DNA from: Psychroserpens algicola
GTDB taxonomy: Bacteria > Bacteroidota > Bacteroidia > Flavobacteriales > Flavobacteriaceae
Reading direction: 5' to 3'
DNA length: 64,000 nt
NCBI RefSeq assembly: GCF_014526325.1
Contig: NZ_JACNMJ010000008.1
Span: forward strand, 1 to 64,000
Numbering within the stretch: the stretch's first letter is position 1; every line of letters begins with the position of its first letter. This document shows positions 26,221 to 34,383 of this stretch, in pieces. A program made the position numbers and the translations under genes. The notes beneath the pieces are model-generated. The model searched no databases. It was given only the letters and a program-made list of their open reading frames with translations, and was not told the origin of the DNA.

Positions 26221-26508
26221 GTGATACAATTAGCAACATTTTTATTTATTGGTGCACCAGAGGTAATGTTTATTCTCCTTATCGTGGTGATGGTATTTGG
26301 TGCCGACAAATTGCCAGATATCGCTCGTGGTATGGGTAAAGGAATGCGTATGCTAAGAGATGCCTCAAGTGATATTAAATCTGAAATCACTAAAACAGCT
26401 GAACAACAAGGTATCGATACCGATGTAACCAAAGACATCACTGAAGAAATCAATAAGGTAAAAGATGAACTTGGTGACTTTACAGGTTCTGTTAAACGAA
26501 ATCCTTAA
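26221..26508 (+). CDS. tatA: Twin-arginine translocase subunit TatA/TatE
   Basis: 95 residues from a GTG start; no other start fits because the promoter box ends 4 nt upstream. It has the TatA layout: a short N-terminus, one transmembrane helix (about 8-26, APEVMFILLIVVMVFGADKL), an FGxxKLP hinge, an amphipathic helix (PDIARGMGKGMRMLRDASSD) and a charged tail. It forms the channel part of the Tat pathway that exports folded proteins. tatC is not in the window. A likely client is the VanY-like protein at 18750. Confidence 0.93.
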   Translation: MIQLATFLFIGAPEVMFILLIVVMVFGADKLPDIARGMGKGMRMLRDASSDIKSEITKTAEQQGIDTDVTKDITEEINKVKDELGDFTGSVKRNP

Positions 26509-26622
26509 TTGCTGTATCTGTAATTTTCAATAATATTTTTTACTGAAATCGTAATTTTAATAACGAATTGTTATTAATTATTTAATATATTTAGAACATC
26601 ATTAACCACTAAATTATATTAA

Positions 26623-28131
26623 ATGAAAAAAATGTACGTTAAGGTGTTGCTTCTCCTGGCAATAACCATAGTTTCTTGTGCTAAAGAAGAAGCTTTTATT
26701 GAAACCGAATCTCAAGACATCCAATTTCCAAGTGAACCACTTACTGTTAAGCAAATCAATGATCGTATTAGTGAAACTTTAAGAGCAACAGGTGATTTTG
26801 ATTGGAGTAATGAGGATGCCCATTTTTTATGGAGTGCTGTTGTTCATGGTCAAAATGTATTGACTATTGGTTATGGAAATGAAGGTCAGAGTTTTAGCGA
26901 AGAACGCGACCCTGTTTTAGAAGCTAAAAAAAATGGTTTAATTGAATTAGTTCTTGACAATGAACAAATTGATAAAAATAAACTCAAACTTGTAGATCAG
27001 GATATCCTTAATGTTATTGATATAGGTGTAGAAAATATAGAAACTATAATCGCACTTAGAGCACATAAAGATGTTCGATATTTGGAACCAAATGGCTATA
27101 GCCAGTTTACTTATAATGAAGTTGAAGGAAAATCTAGTTCTGGATGTGATAAAAATGGCGATTATATAAATCCGGCTCATTACACGACTATAAGTCCAAA
27201 TAATGCTCAAGTGGCATGGAATTTCAGTGAGCATAACATTCAGCAAGCTTGGGGATTATCAACAGGATCTGGTGTAACTATCGGATTAATTGATACTGGT
27301 GTTTCGGCATCACAAAGTTTACTAAACGCTTCAGGGATAAATGATGGATATTCAAGCGGACGTTTTGTTCAGAAGTATGGAACATTTATAGATTCGAATT
27401 GGTGGTGGTCAAGTAATTATGACGGACCGCATGATAAATGTGGTCACGGAACTGCTATGGGATCAACTATGGCTTCTCCTCGTAACGATAATGGTATGCC
27501 TGTTGGTGTCGCTTATAATTCGAATTTAGTAGCGTATCGTGCAACTGAGGATGTATTGTTAAATGATTACCATGAACGAAAAGGTGTGTCAAAAGCATTA
27601 ACACAATTAGGAAACAGGAGTGATGTTAAAATCATTTCAATGTCTATTGGATATGTTTGGTCTATCGGAAATATTAAAGATGCTGTAAGATATGCTTATA
27701 GTAAAGGTAAATTGATTTTTGCTGCTGGAGGAACATCAACAAGTTTTACAAACGGATTTGGTGTGATTTTTCCAGCGACAATGAGCGAAACAGTAGCAGT
27801 AACAGGTGTTGATGATGGCAATAACTACGATCGTTGTGATACCTGCCACAGTGGTAGTAAAATTGACTTTACCATCATAATGGAAGGTGATAATAATACA
27901 AGTAAAGCACCTCCTGTTTTAAGTTTTTATAATGGCGAAAGACGTTATACAGGTGGTTCATCTGTAGCGACTGCAACTACTGCAGGAATTGCAGCCTTGG
28001 TTTGGTCTAGGTATCCAAATTGGAGCCGAACACAAGTATTAAACAGGTTGAAGCAATCTGCCGATTTCTATCCTTCAAAAAGCAGTAATTTTGGATATGG
28101 AAATATTGATGCTTGGCAAGCGGTTCAGTAA
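26623..28131 (+). CDS. Subtilisin-like (S8) serine protease lipoprotein
   Basis: 502 residues. A lipoprotein signal (TIVSC) is followed by a prodomain-like region (about 25-190) and the S8 domain. The catalytic triad is Asp224 (GLIDTG), His275 (CGHGTAMGS) and Ser446 (GGSSVATATTAG). Two Cys in DRCDTCHSG may form a disulphide loop. It is probably exported and lipid-anchored. It follows tatA but a hairpin terminator closes only its own 3' end. A near-consensus TATATTTA lies upstream. Confidence 0.9.
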   Translation: MKKMYVKVLLLLAITIVSCAKEEAFIETESQDIQFPSEPLTVKQINDRISETLRATGDFDWSNEDAHFLWSAVVHGQNVLTIGYGNEGQSFSEERDPVLEAKKNGLIELVLDNEQIDKNKLKLVDQDILNVIDIGVENIETIIALRAHKDVRYLEPNGYSQFTYNEVEGKSSSGCDKNGDYINPAHYTTISPNNAQVAWNFSEHNIQQAWGLSTGSGVTIGLIDTGVSASQSLLNASGINDGYSSGRFVQKYGTFIDSNWWWSSNYDGPHDKCGHGTAMGSTMASPRNDNGMPVGVAYNSNLVAYRATEDVLLNDYHERKGVSKALTQLGNRSDVKIISMSIGYVWSIGNIKDAVRYAYSKGKLIFAAGGTSTSFTNGFGVIFPATMSETVAVTGVDDGNNYDRCDTCHSGSKIDFTIIMEGDNNTSKAPPVLSFYNGERRYTGGSSVATATTAGIAALVWSRYPNWSRTQVLNRLKQSADFYPSKSSNFGYGNIDAWQAVQ

Positions 28132-28153
28132 TTAAAACAATTAAATAAACGAT

Positions 28154-28184
28154 AAAAAACTCTTCAGTTTATGAAGAGTTTTTT
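28154..28184 (+). terminator. Terminator of the S8 protease gene
   Basis: AAAAAACTCTTCA (28154-28166), loop GTTTA, TGAAGAGTTTTTT (28172-28184): a perfect 13-bp stem with a T run, 22 nt after the stop. Confidence 0.88.
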
Positions 28185-28335
28185 TGTTAATGAATTGATA
28201 GCCAGTATGTATTTCGTCGATTTTGTACTTGTGATTATGACGTTCAACCGAAAAAAAAGTATATTCATCGATTATATTGTTGAATGTTGTTAGCTTAAAG
28301 ATACTTTAACTGTCCCAAACAAACTTAGACCTACT

Positions 28336-30621
28336 ATGAAAGCAAAATTACTATGCTGTTTTCTGTTATGCTTCTTTTTATCTTTTAGTCAAACTGAAAG
28401 AGACATTATCAATAAAATAGATAGCCTAAATACAATAGCCTTAAGTCATTTCAGTAATAATGATATGGCTCAGTCATTCAATATATTTAATCAAGCCATT
28501 CATTTATCCGATTCTATTAATGATAACTATGGTAATGCTCTTGCTAATTTTACCGTTGGAAAGATTTATGACTTTATGCAAGAATACGATAAAGCCGAAT
28601 CTAGTTTCAATACTGTAATTGAGGTTTCAAAAAAAGCTGATGATAACTTCTTAATTGCAAGTGCTTATTTAAATTTAGGAAAAGTGTTGATGCACAAAAC
28701 ACCAGCAAGTGATCCAATTCCCTATTTTGAGAAAGCTCTCGTATACGCAATGAAAGATGATGTTCAAGATTACAATAATAAAGATCAGAAAGATGTCCTT
28801 TTGTTTAATATCAGATTGAACTTGTCAAAACTATATCTAGCAGCTAATAACTCTAGTAAAACACTGGTGTACTTATCTAGAGCTCAAGAAAATTTAAAGT
28901 ATATAGATGATAGTAACTATGCTACTGCACAATGGAACTTCATTCAGGGGCAATATTTTTTCAAAAAAGAGTTTTACAACAATGCCATAATTAAATATAG
29001 TGAAGCTGCCAACGCTTTAGAATCTAAAAGTACTGCAGAGCACATCAATAAGAATGCCTTATTAAGTGATATTTATAAATCGCTATCCTCAACCTACGCT
29101 CAACTGGAAAAATCTAATGAAGCTTATCAGGCATTACTTATGCATAATACGTATAGAGATGAGTTTATAAATGAAGATAAAACACGTCAGGATATTATTG
29201 TGAAATCAAAATTTTTAATTGAGAATTACAAAAATGTAGCTCAGCTGGCAAATTCTGAACGTATAGAACAACTGGCACAAAGTAACAAGATTAAAAATGT
29301 GAATATCATCATATCAATCACCGTATTTTTATTGATTATTTCATTGCTTACAATGTATAAAAGTTATGTGTCAAAGCGAAAACTTAGTAATATCTTAAAA
29401 GTAAGAAATGACGAGTTGGAGCTTGCAAAAAATCAAGCTGAAAAATCGTCAGAATTAAAAAGTAATTTTATTTCTAATGTAACTCACGAGTTAAGAACGC
29501 CTTTGTATGGTGTAGTGGGTTTAACATCATTATTGCTTAAAAATAACGACCTAAGTGCAAAAGACACAAAGTTTCTCAAGTCGTTAAAGTACTCAGGAGA
29601 TTATCTGCTAAACCTTGTTAATGATGTCTTACAGATTGGAAAAATAGAGTCTCAAAAAATAGAACTCAAAAATGTAACGGTTAATATCAGATTGCTGCTT
29701 GAAAATATTGTCAATTCATTTGATTATAGATTAGAAGAGACAAACAATCAAATTCAGGTAAACATAGATAAAAATGTACCAGAGTTTTTTAAATGTGATA
29801 ATGTTAGACTATCTCAGGTGTTAATCAATCTCATTGGGAACAGTATTAAATTTACTGAAAACGGAAAAATCCATATTAGAATTCAACTTTTAAATATTGA
29901 AGGCGATGATGTGAGTTTACGTTTTGAAGTCGAAGATGATGGACCAGGAATTCCGAAAGAAAAGCAAAAAATGATTTTTGAGAACTTTTCTCAATTAGAT
30001 AAAAACAACAATACAAACTATCAGGGAACGGGATTAGGACTACCTATTACCAAAAATATTATCGAACTTTTTGGGAGTTCTCTCGAAGTTGAAAGCGAAC
30101 CTAATTTAGGAACAACCTTTAGTTTTGAATTAACCTTTGAAATCGATAGAGACGCCAAATCTGAAACGATAACAATTAAAAAGTCTAAAGGCAGTCCAAT
30201 AGGTGAAACTAAGAAGTATAAAATTTTGGTAGCAGAAGATAATAAGATCAATCAGATTGTGACTCAAAATTTATTACAACGTGAAAACTACGAATGTGTC
30301 ATAGCAAAAAATGGTTCTGAAGCATTAGATTTACATAAAAATGCAACTTTTGATTTGATTTTAATGGATATCAATATGCCTGTGATGAATGGGTATGAAG
30401 CAACAACCGAAATACGTAAATTCGATTCAAAAACACCTATTTTAGCACTTACAGCTGCCGATATTGAACAAATAAGAGACGATTATGAACTTGTAGGTTT
30501 CAACGGAATTATCACAAAACCATTTGATAATTATGAATTTTTTCAAACCATTTCAGAGCATATCGAACAGGCAAAATCACATGATGATAAAGCCGATTTT
30601 AAATTGGTTAAGGTGTCTTAA
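28336..30621 (+). CDS. TPR hybrid sensor histidine kinase
   Basis: 761 residues. A signal peptide is followed by a periplasmic TPR array (about 25-290: YGNALANFTVGKIYDFMQEY and similar), a transmembrane helix (IIISITVFLLIISLLTMY, about 325-342), a coiled linker, HisKA with the phospho-acceptor His384 (NVTHELRTPLYG), HATPase_c with N and G boxes (NLIGNSIKFTENG, DDGPGIPK, GTGLGLPI) and a C-terminal receiver with Asp678 (LMDINMPVMNG). There is no output DNA-binding domain, so a separate regulator must act downstream. Its paralogue lies at 47615-49846. Confidence 0.93.
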   Translation: MKAKLLCCFLLCFFLSFSQTERDIINKIDSLNTIALSHFSNNDMAQSFNIFNQAIHLSDSINDNYGNALANFTVGKIYDFMQEYDKAESSFNTVIEVSKKADDNFLIASAYLNLGKVLMHKTPASDPIPYFEKALVYAMKDDVQDYNNKDQKDVLLFNIRLNLSKLYLAANNSSKTLVYLSRAQENLKYIDDSNYATAQWNFIQGQYFFKKEFYNNAIIKYSEAANALESKSTAEHINKNALLSDIYKSLSSTYAQLEKSNEAYQALLMHNTYRDEFINEDKTRQDIIVKSKFLIENYKNVAQLANSERIEQLAQSNKIKNVNIIISITVFLLIISLLTMYKSYVSKRKLSNILKVRNDELELAKNQAEKSSELKSNFISNVTHELRTPLYGVVGLTSLLLKNNDLSAKDTKFLKSLKYSGDYLLNLVNDVLQIGKIESQKIELKNVTVNIRLLLENIVNSFDYRLEETNNQIQVNIDKNVPEFFKCDNVRLSQVLINLIGNSIKFTENGKIHIRIQLLNIEGDDVSLRFEVEDDGPGIPKEKQKMIFENFSQLDKNNNTNYQGTGLGLPITKNIIELFGSSLEVESEPNLGTTFSFELTFEIDRDAKSETITIKKSKGSPIGETKKYKILVAEDNKINQIVTQNLLQRENYECVIAKNGSEALDLHKNATFDLILMDINMPVMNGYEATTEIRKFDSKTPILALTAADIEQIRDDYELVGFNGIITKPFDNYEFFQTISEHIEQAKSHDDKADFKLVKVS

Positions 30622-30623
30622 AT

Positions 30624-31265
30624 TTATTTTTTCCGACTAATAGTAAGGCCATCACGTATAGGAAGCATCACAGTTTCAATTCTGTTGTCTGTTTTTAATA
30701 ATGTATTAAACTCTAAAACAGCTTTGGTTGAAATGTCTTTATCGTCAACAGGTGCGATAACTTTTCCATGCCATAGTACATTGTCAGAAATGATGATACC
30801 ACCAGAATTCAGTTTATCAATAATAAGATGAAAGTAGTTGACATAATTGGGTTTGTCGGCATCAATAAACACCAGATCAAAAGTCATATCAAGCGTTGGA
30901 ATGATACTAATCGCATCTCCCAAATGCTGATGGATACGCTCACCATAATCTGATTTGTCAAAGTAAGCCCTCTGAAAGTCGATAAGTTCTTCATTAACAT
31001 CAATAGTATGAATCTCACCATCACTTACTAAACCTTCAGCTAAACATAAGGTCGCATAACCAGTAAACGTGCCTAATTCTAATATGGTTTTTGGTCGAGT
31101 TAATTTCGAAATCATACTCAACACACGACCTTGATAAGGTCCGCTAAGCATGATAGGTTGTAAAATCTTTTGGTACGTTTCCCGTGTGAGTTGTTGTAGT
31201 AATTCTGGTTCTTCTTCAGAATGTGCTACAATATAATCATCTAATTTTTCAGGTAAAAAATGCAT
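30624..31265 (-). CDS. O-methyltransferase, COMT-like class I SAM enzyme
   Basis: 213 residues. The family signature is LELGTFTGYATLCLAEGL (motif I), then IHTIDVNEELIDFQ and FDLVFIDADKPNYVNYF (Asp metal ligand), followed by GGIIISDNVLWHG. It matches the Mg-dependent catechol/caffeoyl-CoA type O-methyltransferases. Its ATG overlaps the stop of the ACMS decarboxylase gene by one base (TAATG), so it is the last cistron of the kynurenine operon. A catecholic or hydroxyanthranilate-like acceptor is possible, but that is inference. Confidence 0.88.
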   Translation of the reverse strand: MHFLPEKLDDYIVAHSEEEPELLQQLTRETYQKILQPIMLSGPYQGRVLSMISKLTRPKTILELGTFTGYATLCLAEGLVSDGEIHTIDVNEELIDFQRAYFDKSDYGERIHQHLGDAISIIPTLDMTFDLVFIDADKPNYVNYFHLIIDKLNSGGIIISDNVLWHGKVIAPVDDKDISTKAVLEFNTLLKTDNRIETVMLPIRDGLTISRKK

Positions 31266-32350
31266 TATCCTAAAATACGTTTTACTAATTTATCTTTCGC
31301 ATTTTGATCATCACCACAAAGCCATTGAATAACATTGTCTTCCCAAATCGCATCGCGTTCAGTCTCATTAATGATTTCACGATCCATAGCTAAATCTAAA
31401 ATTTTACCTGGATACGACGATTGTTTTTCACTTTCCATTTCTCCTAAAGGATAAGGATCATCTAATCCCATTAAAACTTGTTTATAGCCTTGATTTTTAA
31501 TTAAGAGTTGAAGTCCGCCAGTATCATGTACTAAGGTGTCAAAAAAGATATTTCTGTGACCTACAGCTTTTCGAGGGTGGCTTTTACCTTCAAATAAATC
31601 TGGTCGACCATCAAAACCTTGAATACGGCGTCCTAAATTTATTTGCGCTAATTGGCCACCATGAGCAAAACAGGTTCGCATATTCGGATATTTATCCTGA
31701 TAGCCATTAAGCGTTAAAAAATGATAAGCATCAGCACATTGGGCTAACATCCAGATTAAATGAAAACGCCAAGACGTATTCTCTAATTTGATAAATTTCT
31801 CACCATCATAAGGATGGATTTCTACAGCAAGATTGTATTTGTTTGCCAGTTCAAAAATGGGCTCATTTTCTTCATCAAAGATACAACGCCAGGTTCCAAT
31901 GGTATCCATATAGTGCGTTGGTAAGCATAAAAGCTGCATGCCTAACTCTTCCACACAACGTTCAATTTCCCAGCAGGCACCTCTAACAAAACCAGGATGT
32001 ACCACAAAACCACAGGTGAATTTACTCGGGTTTTCATGTTGTACTTTGGCATTAAAATCATTTTGAAAACGTAGCGCTTGCTTCATTTCTTCAACGCGTA
32101 GCCCATTGCCATAAAGTTGCGATAGATTTAAAACGACAGCATGGTCTATTTTAAAGTTCTCCATCCAGGCTAACTTTTCATTTAAAAAGAAACTCGAATC
32201 TGTAATTGGACGATTCCAATCTTTCTGAAGCATAAATTTTCGGTCTTTATCCACCCAAAAAATACCTTTATCCTGCATAAATTGAGGAATTTCTTCCGGG
32301 TAAGGAAGGAGATGAGAGTGACCATTTATTCTAAGTTTTCTTTTTTCCAT
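31265..32350 (-). CDS. 2-amino-3-carboxymuconate-6-semialdehyde decarboxylase (ACMSD-type amidohydrolase)
   Basis: 361 residues of the Amidohydro_2 family. The zinc site is GHSHLLP (His11 and His13), with later ligands in EIHPYDGEKF, CFAHGGQLA and MGLDDPYPLGE. In the kynurenine route ACMSD removes CO2 from the ring-opened product of 3-hydroxyanthranilate, steering carbon away from quinolinate and NAD synthesis. The function follows from the family plus its place immediately after the dioxygenase gene (38 nt). Confidence 0.9.
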   Translation of the reverse strand: MEKRKLRINGHSHLLPYPEEIPQFMQDKGIFWVDKDRKFMLQKDWNRPITDSSFFLNEKLAWMENFKIDHAVVLNLSQLYGNGLRVEEMKQALRFQNDFNAKVQHENPSKFTCGFVVHPGFVRGACWEIERCVEELGMQLLCLPTHYMDTIGTWRCIFDEENEPIFELANKYNLAVEIHPYDGEKFIKLENTSWRFHLIWMLAQCADAYHFLTLNGYQDKYPNMRTCFAHGGQLAQINLGRRIQGFDGRPDLFEGKSHPRKAVGHRNIFFDTLVHDTGGLQLLIKNQGYKQVLMGLDDPYPLGEMESEKQSSYPGKILDLAMDREIINETERDAIWEDNVIQWLCGDDQNAKDKLVKRILG

Positions 32351-32388
32351 AGCTGGGAGTCTAAATCTAATTTAAAAACTAAATACGT

Positions 32389-32925
32389 TTATTCTTCAAT
32401 TTGAACCTTTTTAGGAGGTTGCATTACTTCGCCACAATTCGGACAGCTGCGTTTTTCGGTATCACCATAATATTTGTCAAAAATCTTAGGCATATCGGTT
32501 TCAATATTATCGAGCGTAAAATCTTCTTCATACAGTTTTGTTGTACAGTTCTCGCAAAACCATAATAGCGCATCTTGAACGCCTTTTTCTCTCGGATATT
32601 CAATAACCAATCCTACTGTATTTGCTCCACGCTGAGGTGAATGCGGTACTTTTGGAGGTAGTAAAAAAATATCACCTTCTCTAATATGAATATCTTTAGG
32701 CGTGCCTTTGTCAATCACTTTTAAAACCATATCACCTTCAACCTGATAGAAAAATTCTGGAGTTTCATTATAGTGATAATCCTTTCTGCTATTGGGTCCA
32801 CCAACAACCATCACAATAAAATCACCATCTTTCCAAACCACTTTATTTCCAACAGGAGGTTTCAGTAAATGGCGGTTTTCTTCAATCCAGGCTTTAAAAT
32901 TTATCGGTGGAAATAATGTGCTCAT
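32389..32925 (-). CDS. nbaC: 3-hydroxyanthranilate 3,4-dioxygenase
   Basis: 178 residues, a cupin with ferrous iron. All known key residues are present at the positions of the Ralstonia enzyme: Arg47, His51 and Glu57 in NSRKDYHYNETPEF, His95 and Arg99 in PHSPQR. The C-terminal rubredoxin-like iron site, typical of bacterial forms, is formed by Cys124 and Cys127 (CENC) with Cys161 and Cys164 (CPNC). It opens 3-hydroxyanthranilate to ACMS, the substrate of the next gene product. An interspersed palindromic repeat lies just upstream. Confidence 0.95.
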   Translation of the reverse strand: MSTLFPPINFKAWIEENRHLLKPPVGNKVVWKDGDFIVMVVGGPNSRKDYHYNETPEFFYQVEGDMVLKVIDKGTPKDIHIREGDIFLLPPKVPHSPQRGANTVGLVIEYPREKGVQDALLWFCENCTTKLYEEDFTLDNIETDMPKIFDKYYGDTEKRSCPNCGEVMQPPKKVQIEE

Positions 32926-32938
32926 AGTATTATATTTT

Positions 32939-33022
32939 GGGCGTTACCCTAAAAGGGTCAGGCTTTCCGCTGTATCTCTAACGTCACCGTTAGAGGATGC
33001 CGCTTCAATCCTTAACGCAAAT
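32939..33022. repeat. Interspersed palindromic element inside the kynurenine operon
   Basis: An 84-nt block between the SDR and dioxygenase genes. The ends GCGTTA (32941-32946) and TAACGC (33013-33018) are inverted. A small hairpin ACCCT-AAA-AGGGT lies at 32946-32958 and a central perfect stem CTCTAACG/CGTTAGAG with loop TCAC at 32976-32995; GGAT and ATCC (32995-33011) may also pair. From memory, blocks starting GGGCGTTACCC and ending CTTAACGC with a variable central stem recur between genes in many flavobacteria. Only one copy is in the window. Confidence 0.6.
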
Positions 33023-33066
33023 TCATCAATTCAATAAAATTAGTAATAAAAAACGATTTTTCAGAC

Positions 33067-33849
33067 TTATAAAGACTTTGTTCTTCCGCCATCAACAGGA
33101 AGATTAATACCATTAATATAAGCTGCACGCTCACTGGCTAAAAATGTGATAGCGTCAGCCAATTCTTCTGGTTTAGCAAAGCGTTTTGCAGGTACAGCAT
33201 TTTTCATGGCATTCGCAGCTTCATCTTCTGTTTTACCTGTTTTAGCAGATTTATTTTTTATAATTTCAGTTAAACGTTCTGTTCCTGTGGCACCAGGAAG
33301 AACATTGTTTACTGTAACTCCAAATTGTCCAAGCTCATTAGCCAGTGTTTTACTCCAATTGGCAACAGCTCCTCTAATGGTATTACTCACACCTAAACCG
33401 TCTAAAGGTTGCTTAACAGACGTTGAAATCACATTAATAATACGACCATACTGTTCACTTTTCATAAATGGTACTACAGCCTGTGCCAACACATGGTTGC
33501 ATTTTAAATGCTGTGTAAAAGCATGTTCAAATTCTTCAACTTCTGCAGAAAAAACGGGTCCGCCTTTCGGACCTCCCGTGTTGTTGACCAAAATATGAAA
33601 TCCGTGATGTTTAGAGATGTAGTCTGAAACCTTAGCTTTTAAAGTCTTTGGGTCAGAAAAGTCGGCAACGATATAATCATGATTTCTATGCTGAGGTAAT
33701 TCGGCTAGTGTAGCTTTAAGTTTGTCTTCATTTCTGGCAATTAAAGTCACGATTGTACCTTCTTCAGCTAAGGCTAAAGCCGTGGCTTTTCCTATGCCTG
33801 CTGTACTTCCGCAGACTAATGCGTATTTATTATTTAATTCGAGATTCAT
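33067..33849 (-). CDS. SDR-family oxidoreductase of the kynurenine operon
   Basis: 260 residues. The classical short-chain dehydrogenase pattern is partly visible: the cofactor loop VCGSTAGIGKATALAL near residue 13 and NNTGGPKGGPVF at the NNAG position. The expected Tyr-x-x-x-Lys is altered to SNTIRGAVANWSK, so Tyr is not present at the usual place. The C-terminus has the tail INGINLPVDGGRTKSL. Its exact reaction is not known; close relatives sit in other kynurenine clusters. It starts immediately after the stop of the PsbP-like gene. Confidence 0.8.
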   Translation of the reverse strand: MNLELNNKYALVCGSTAGIGKATALALAEEGTIVTLIARNEDKLKATLAELPQHRNHDYIVADFSDPKTLKAKVSDYISKHHGFHILVNNTGGPKGGPVFSAEVEEFEHAFTQHLKCNHVLAQAVVPFMKSEQYGRIINVISTSVKQPLDGLGVSNTIRGAVANWSKTLANELGQFGVTVNNVLPGATGTERLTEIIKNKSAKTGKTEDEAANAMKNAVPAKRFAKPEELADAITFLASERAAYINGINLPVDGGRTKSL

Positions 33850-34374
33850 TTAGTTGATAAATTTAAAGCTGTTAATAATCGCATCACTTACAGAGGAGTA
33901 ATCATCAAAATCAGATGCTGTGGATGTGAATGTCAATATGTAGGCTTTTTCCTTATGTATTAGAAATACCTGTTTAAACTTGACATTTATACCAGTGCCA
34001 AAATTGGCAGTCCATATAATTGAATGCGCTTCTTGCTGGTTAATTGTAACTGCTTTATTCTCTAAGAATTTAGCGCTGGGAATCTGACCAGTAATTTGTT
34101 CTAAGGATAGTTTGACATAAGCTTCTAAACTGATGTTCTTGCCACTTAAATCTTCTAAGTTTAAGTTGATGTTTTCTCTAAAATTATCGCTTTCTTGAGA
34201 TTTTTCATCTGCAAGAATAAGAAACTGTGTCGCAGGCGTTTGTTTTTGGTCACTAGAAACCCAGTCTTCAGGATAATTAATAGTAAAATCATTTTTGGTT
34301 ATTTGATTCCAATCGCTTTGAGCGAATCCTGTCATGCCTATTAATAAGGCGAATATTGTTATAATTTTTTTCAT
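33850..34374 (-). CDS. Secreted PsbP/DcrB-like protein of the kynurenine operon
   Basis: 174 residues with a Sec signal (TGFAQ). The mature part, ITKNDFTINYPEDWVSSDQ, followed by alternating strands and the C-terminal ASDFDDYSSVSDAIINSFKF, resembles the PsbP/DcrB fold (DUF1795-like). No catalytic site is seen. Placed between the semialdehyde dehydrogenase and SDR genes with near-zero spacing, it is certainly co-transcribed, yet its periplasmic location makes a direct enzymatic role unlikely. Confidence 0.7.
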   Translation of the reverse strand: MKKIITIFALLIGMTGFAQSDWNQITKNDFTINYPEDWVSSDQKQTPATQFLILADEKSQESDNFRENINLNLEDLSGKNISLEAYVKLSLEQITGQIPSAKFLENKAVTINQQEAHSIIWTANFGTGINVKFKQVFLIHKEKAYILTFTSTASDFDDYSSVSDAIINSFKFIN

Positions 34375-34383
34375 ATGTTTTTT

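Noticed and set aside
32792-33037. 81-codon plus-strand frame across nbaC and the repeat
   Set aside because: It is antisense to the conserved dioxygenase gene and runs through the palindromic element; no independent support.
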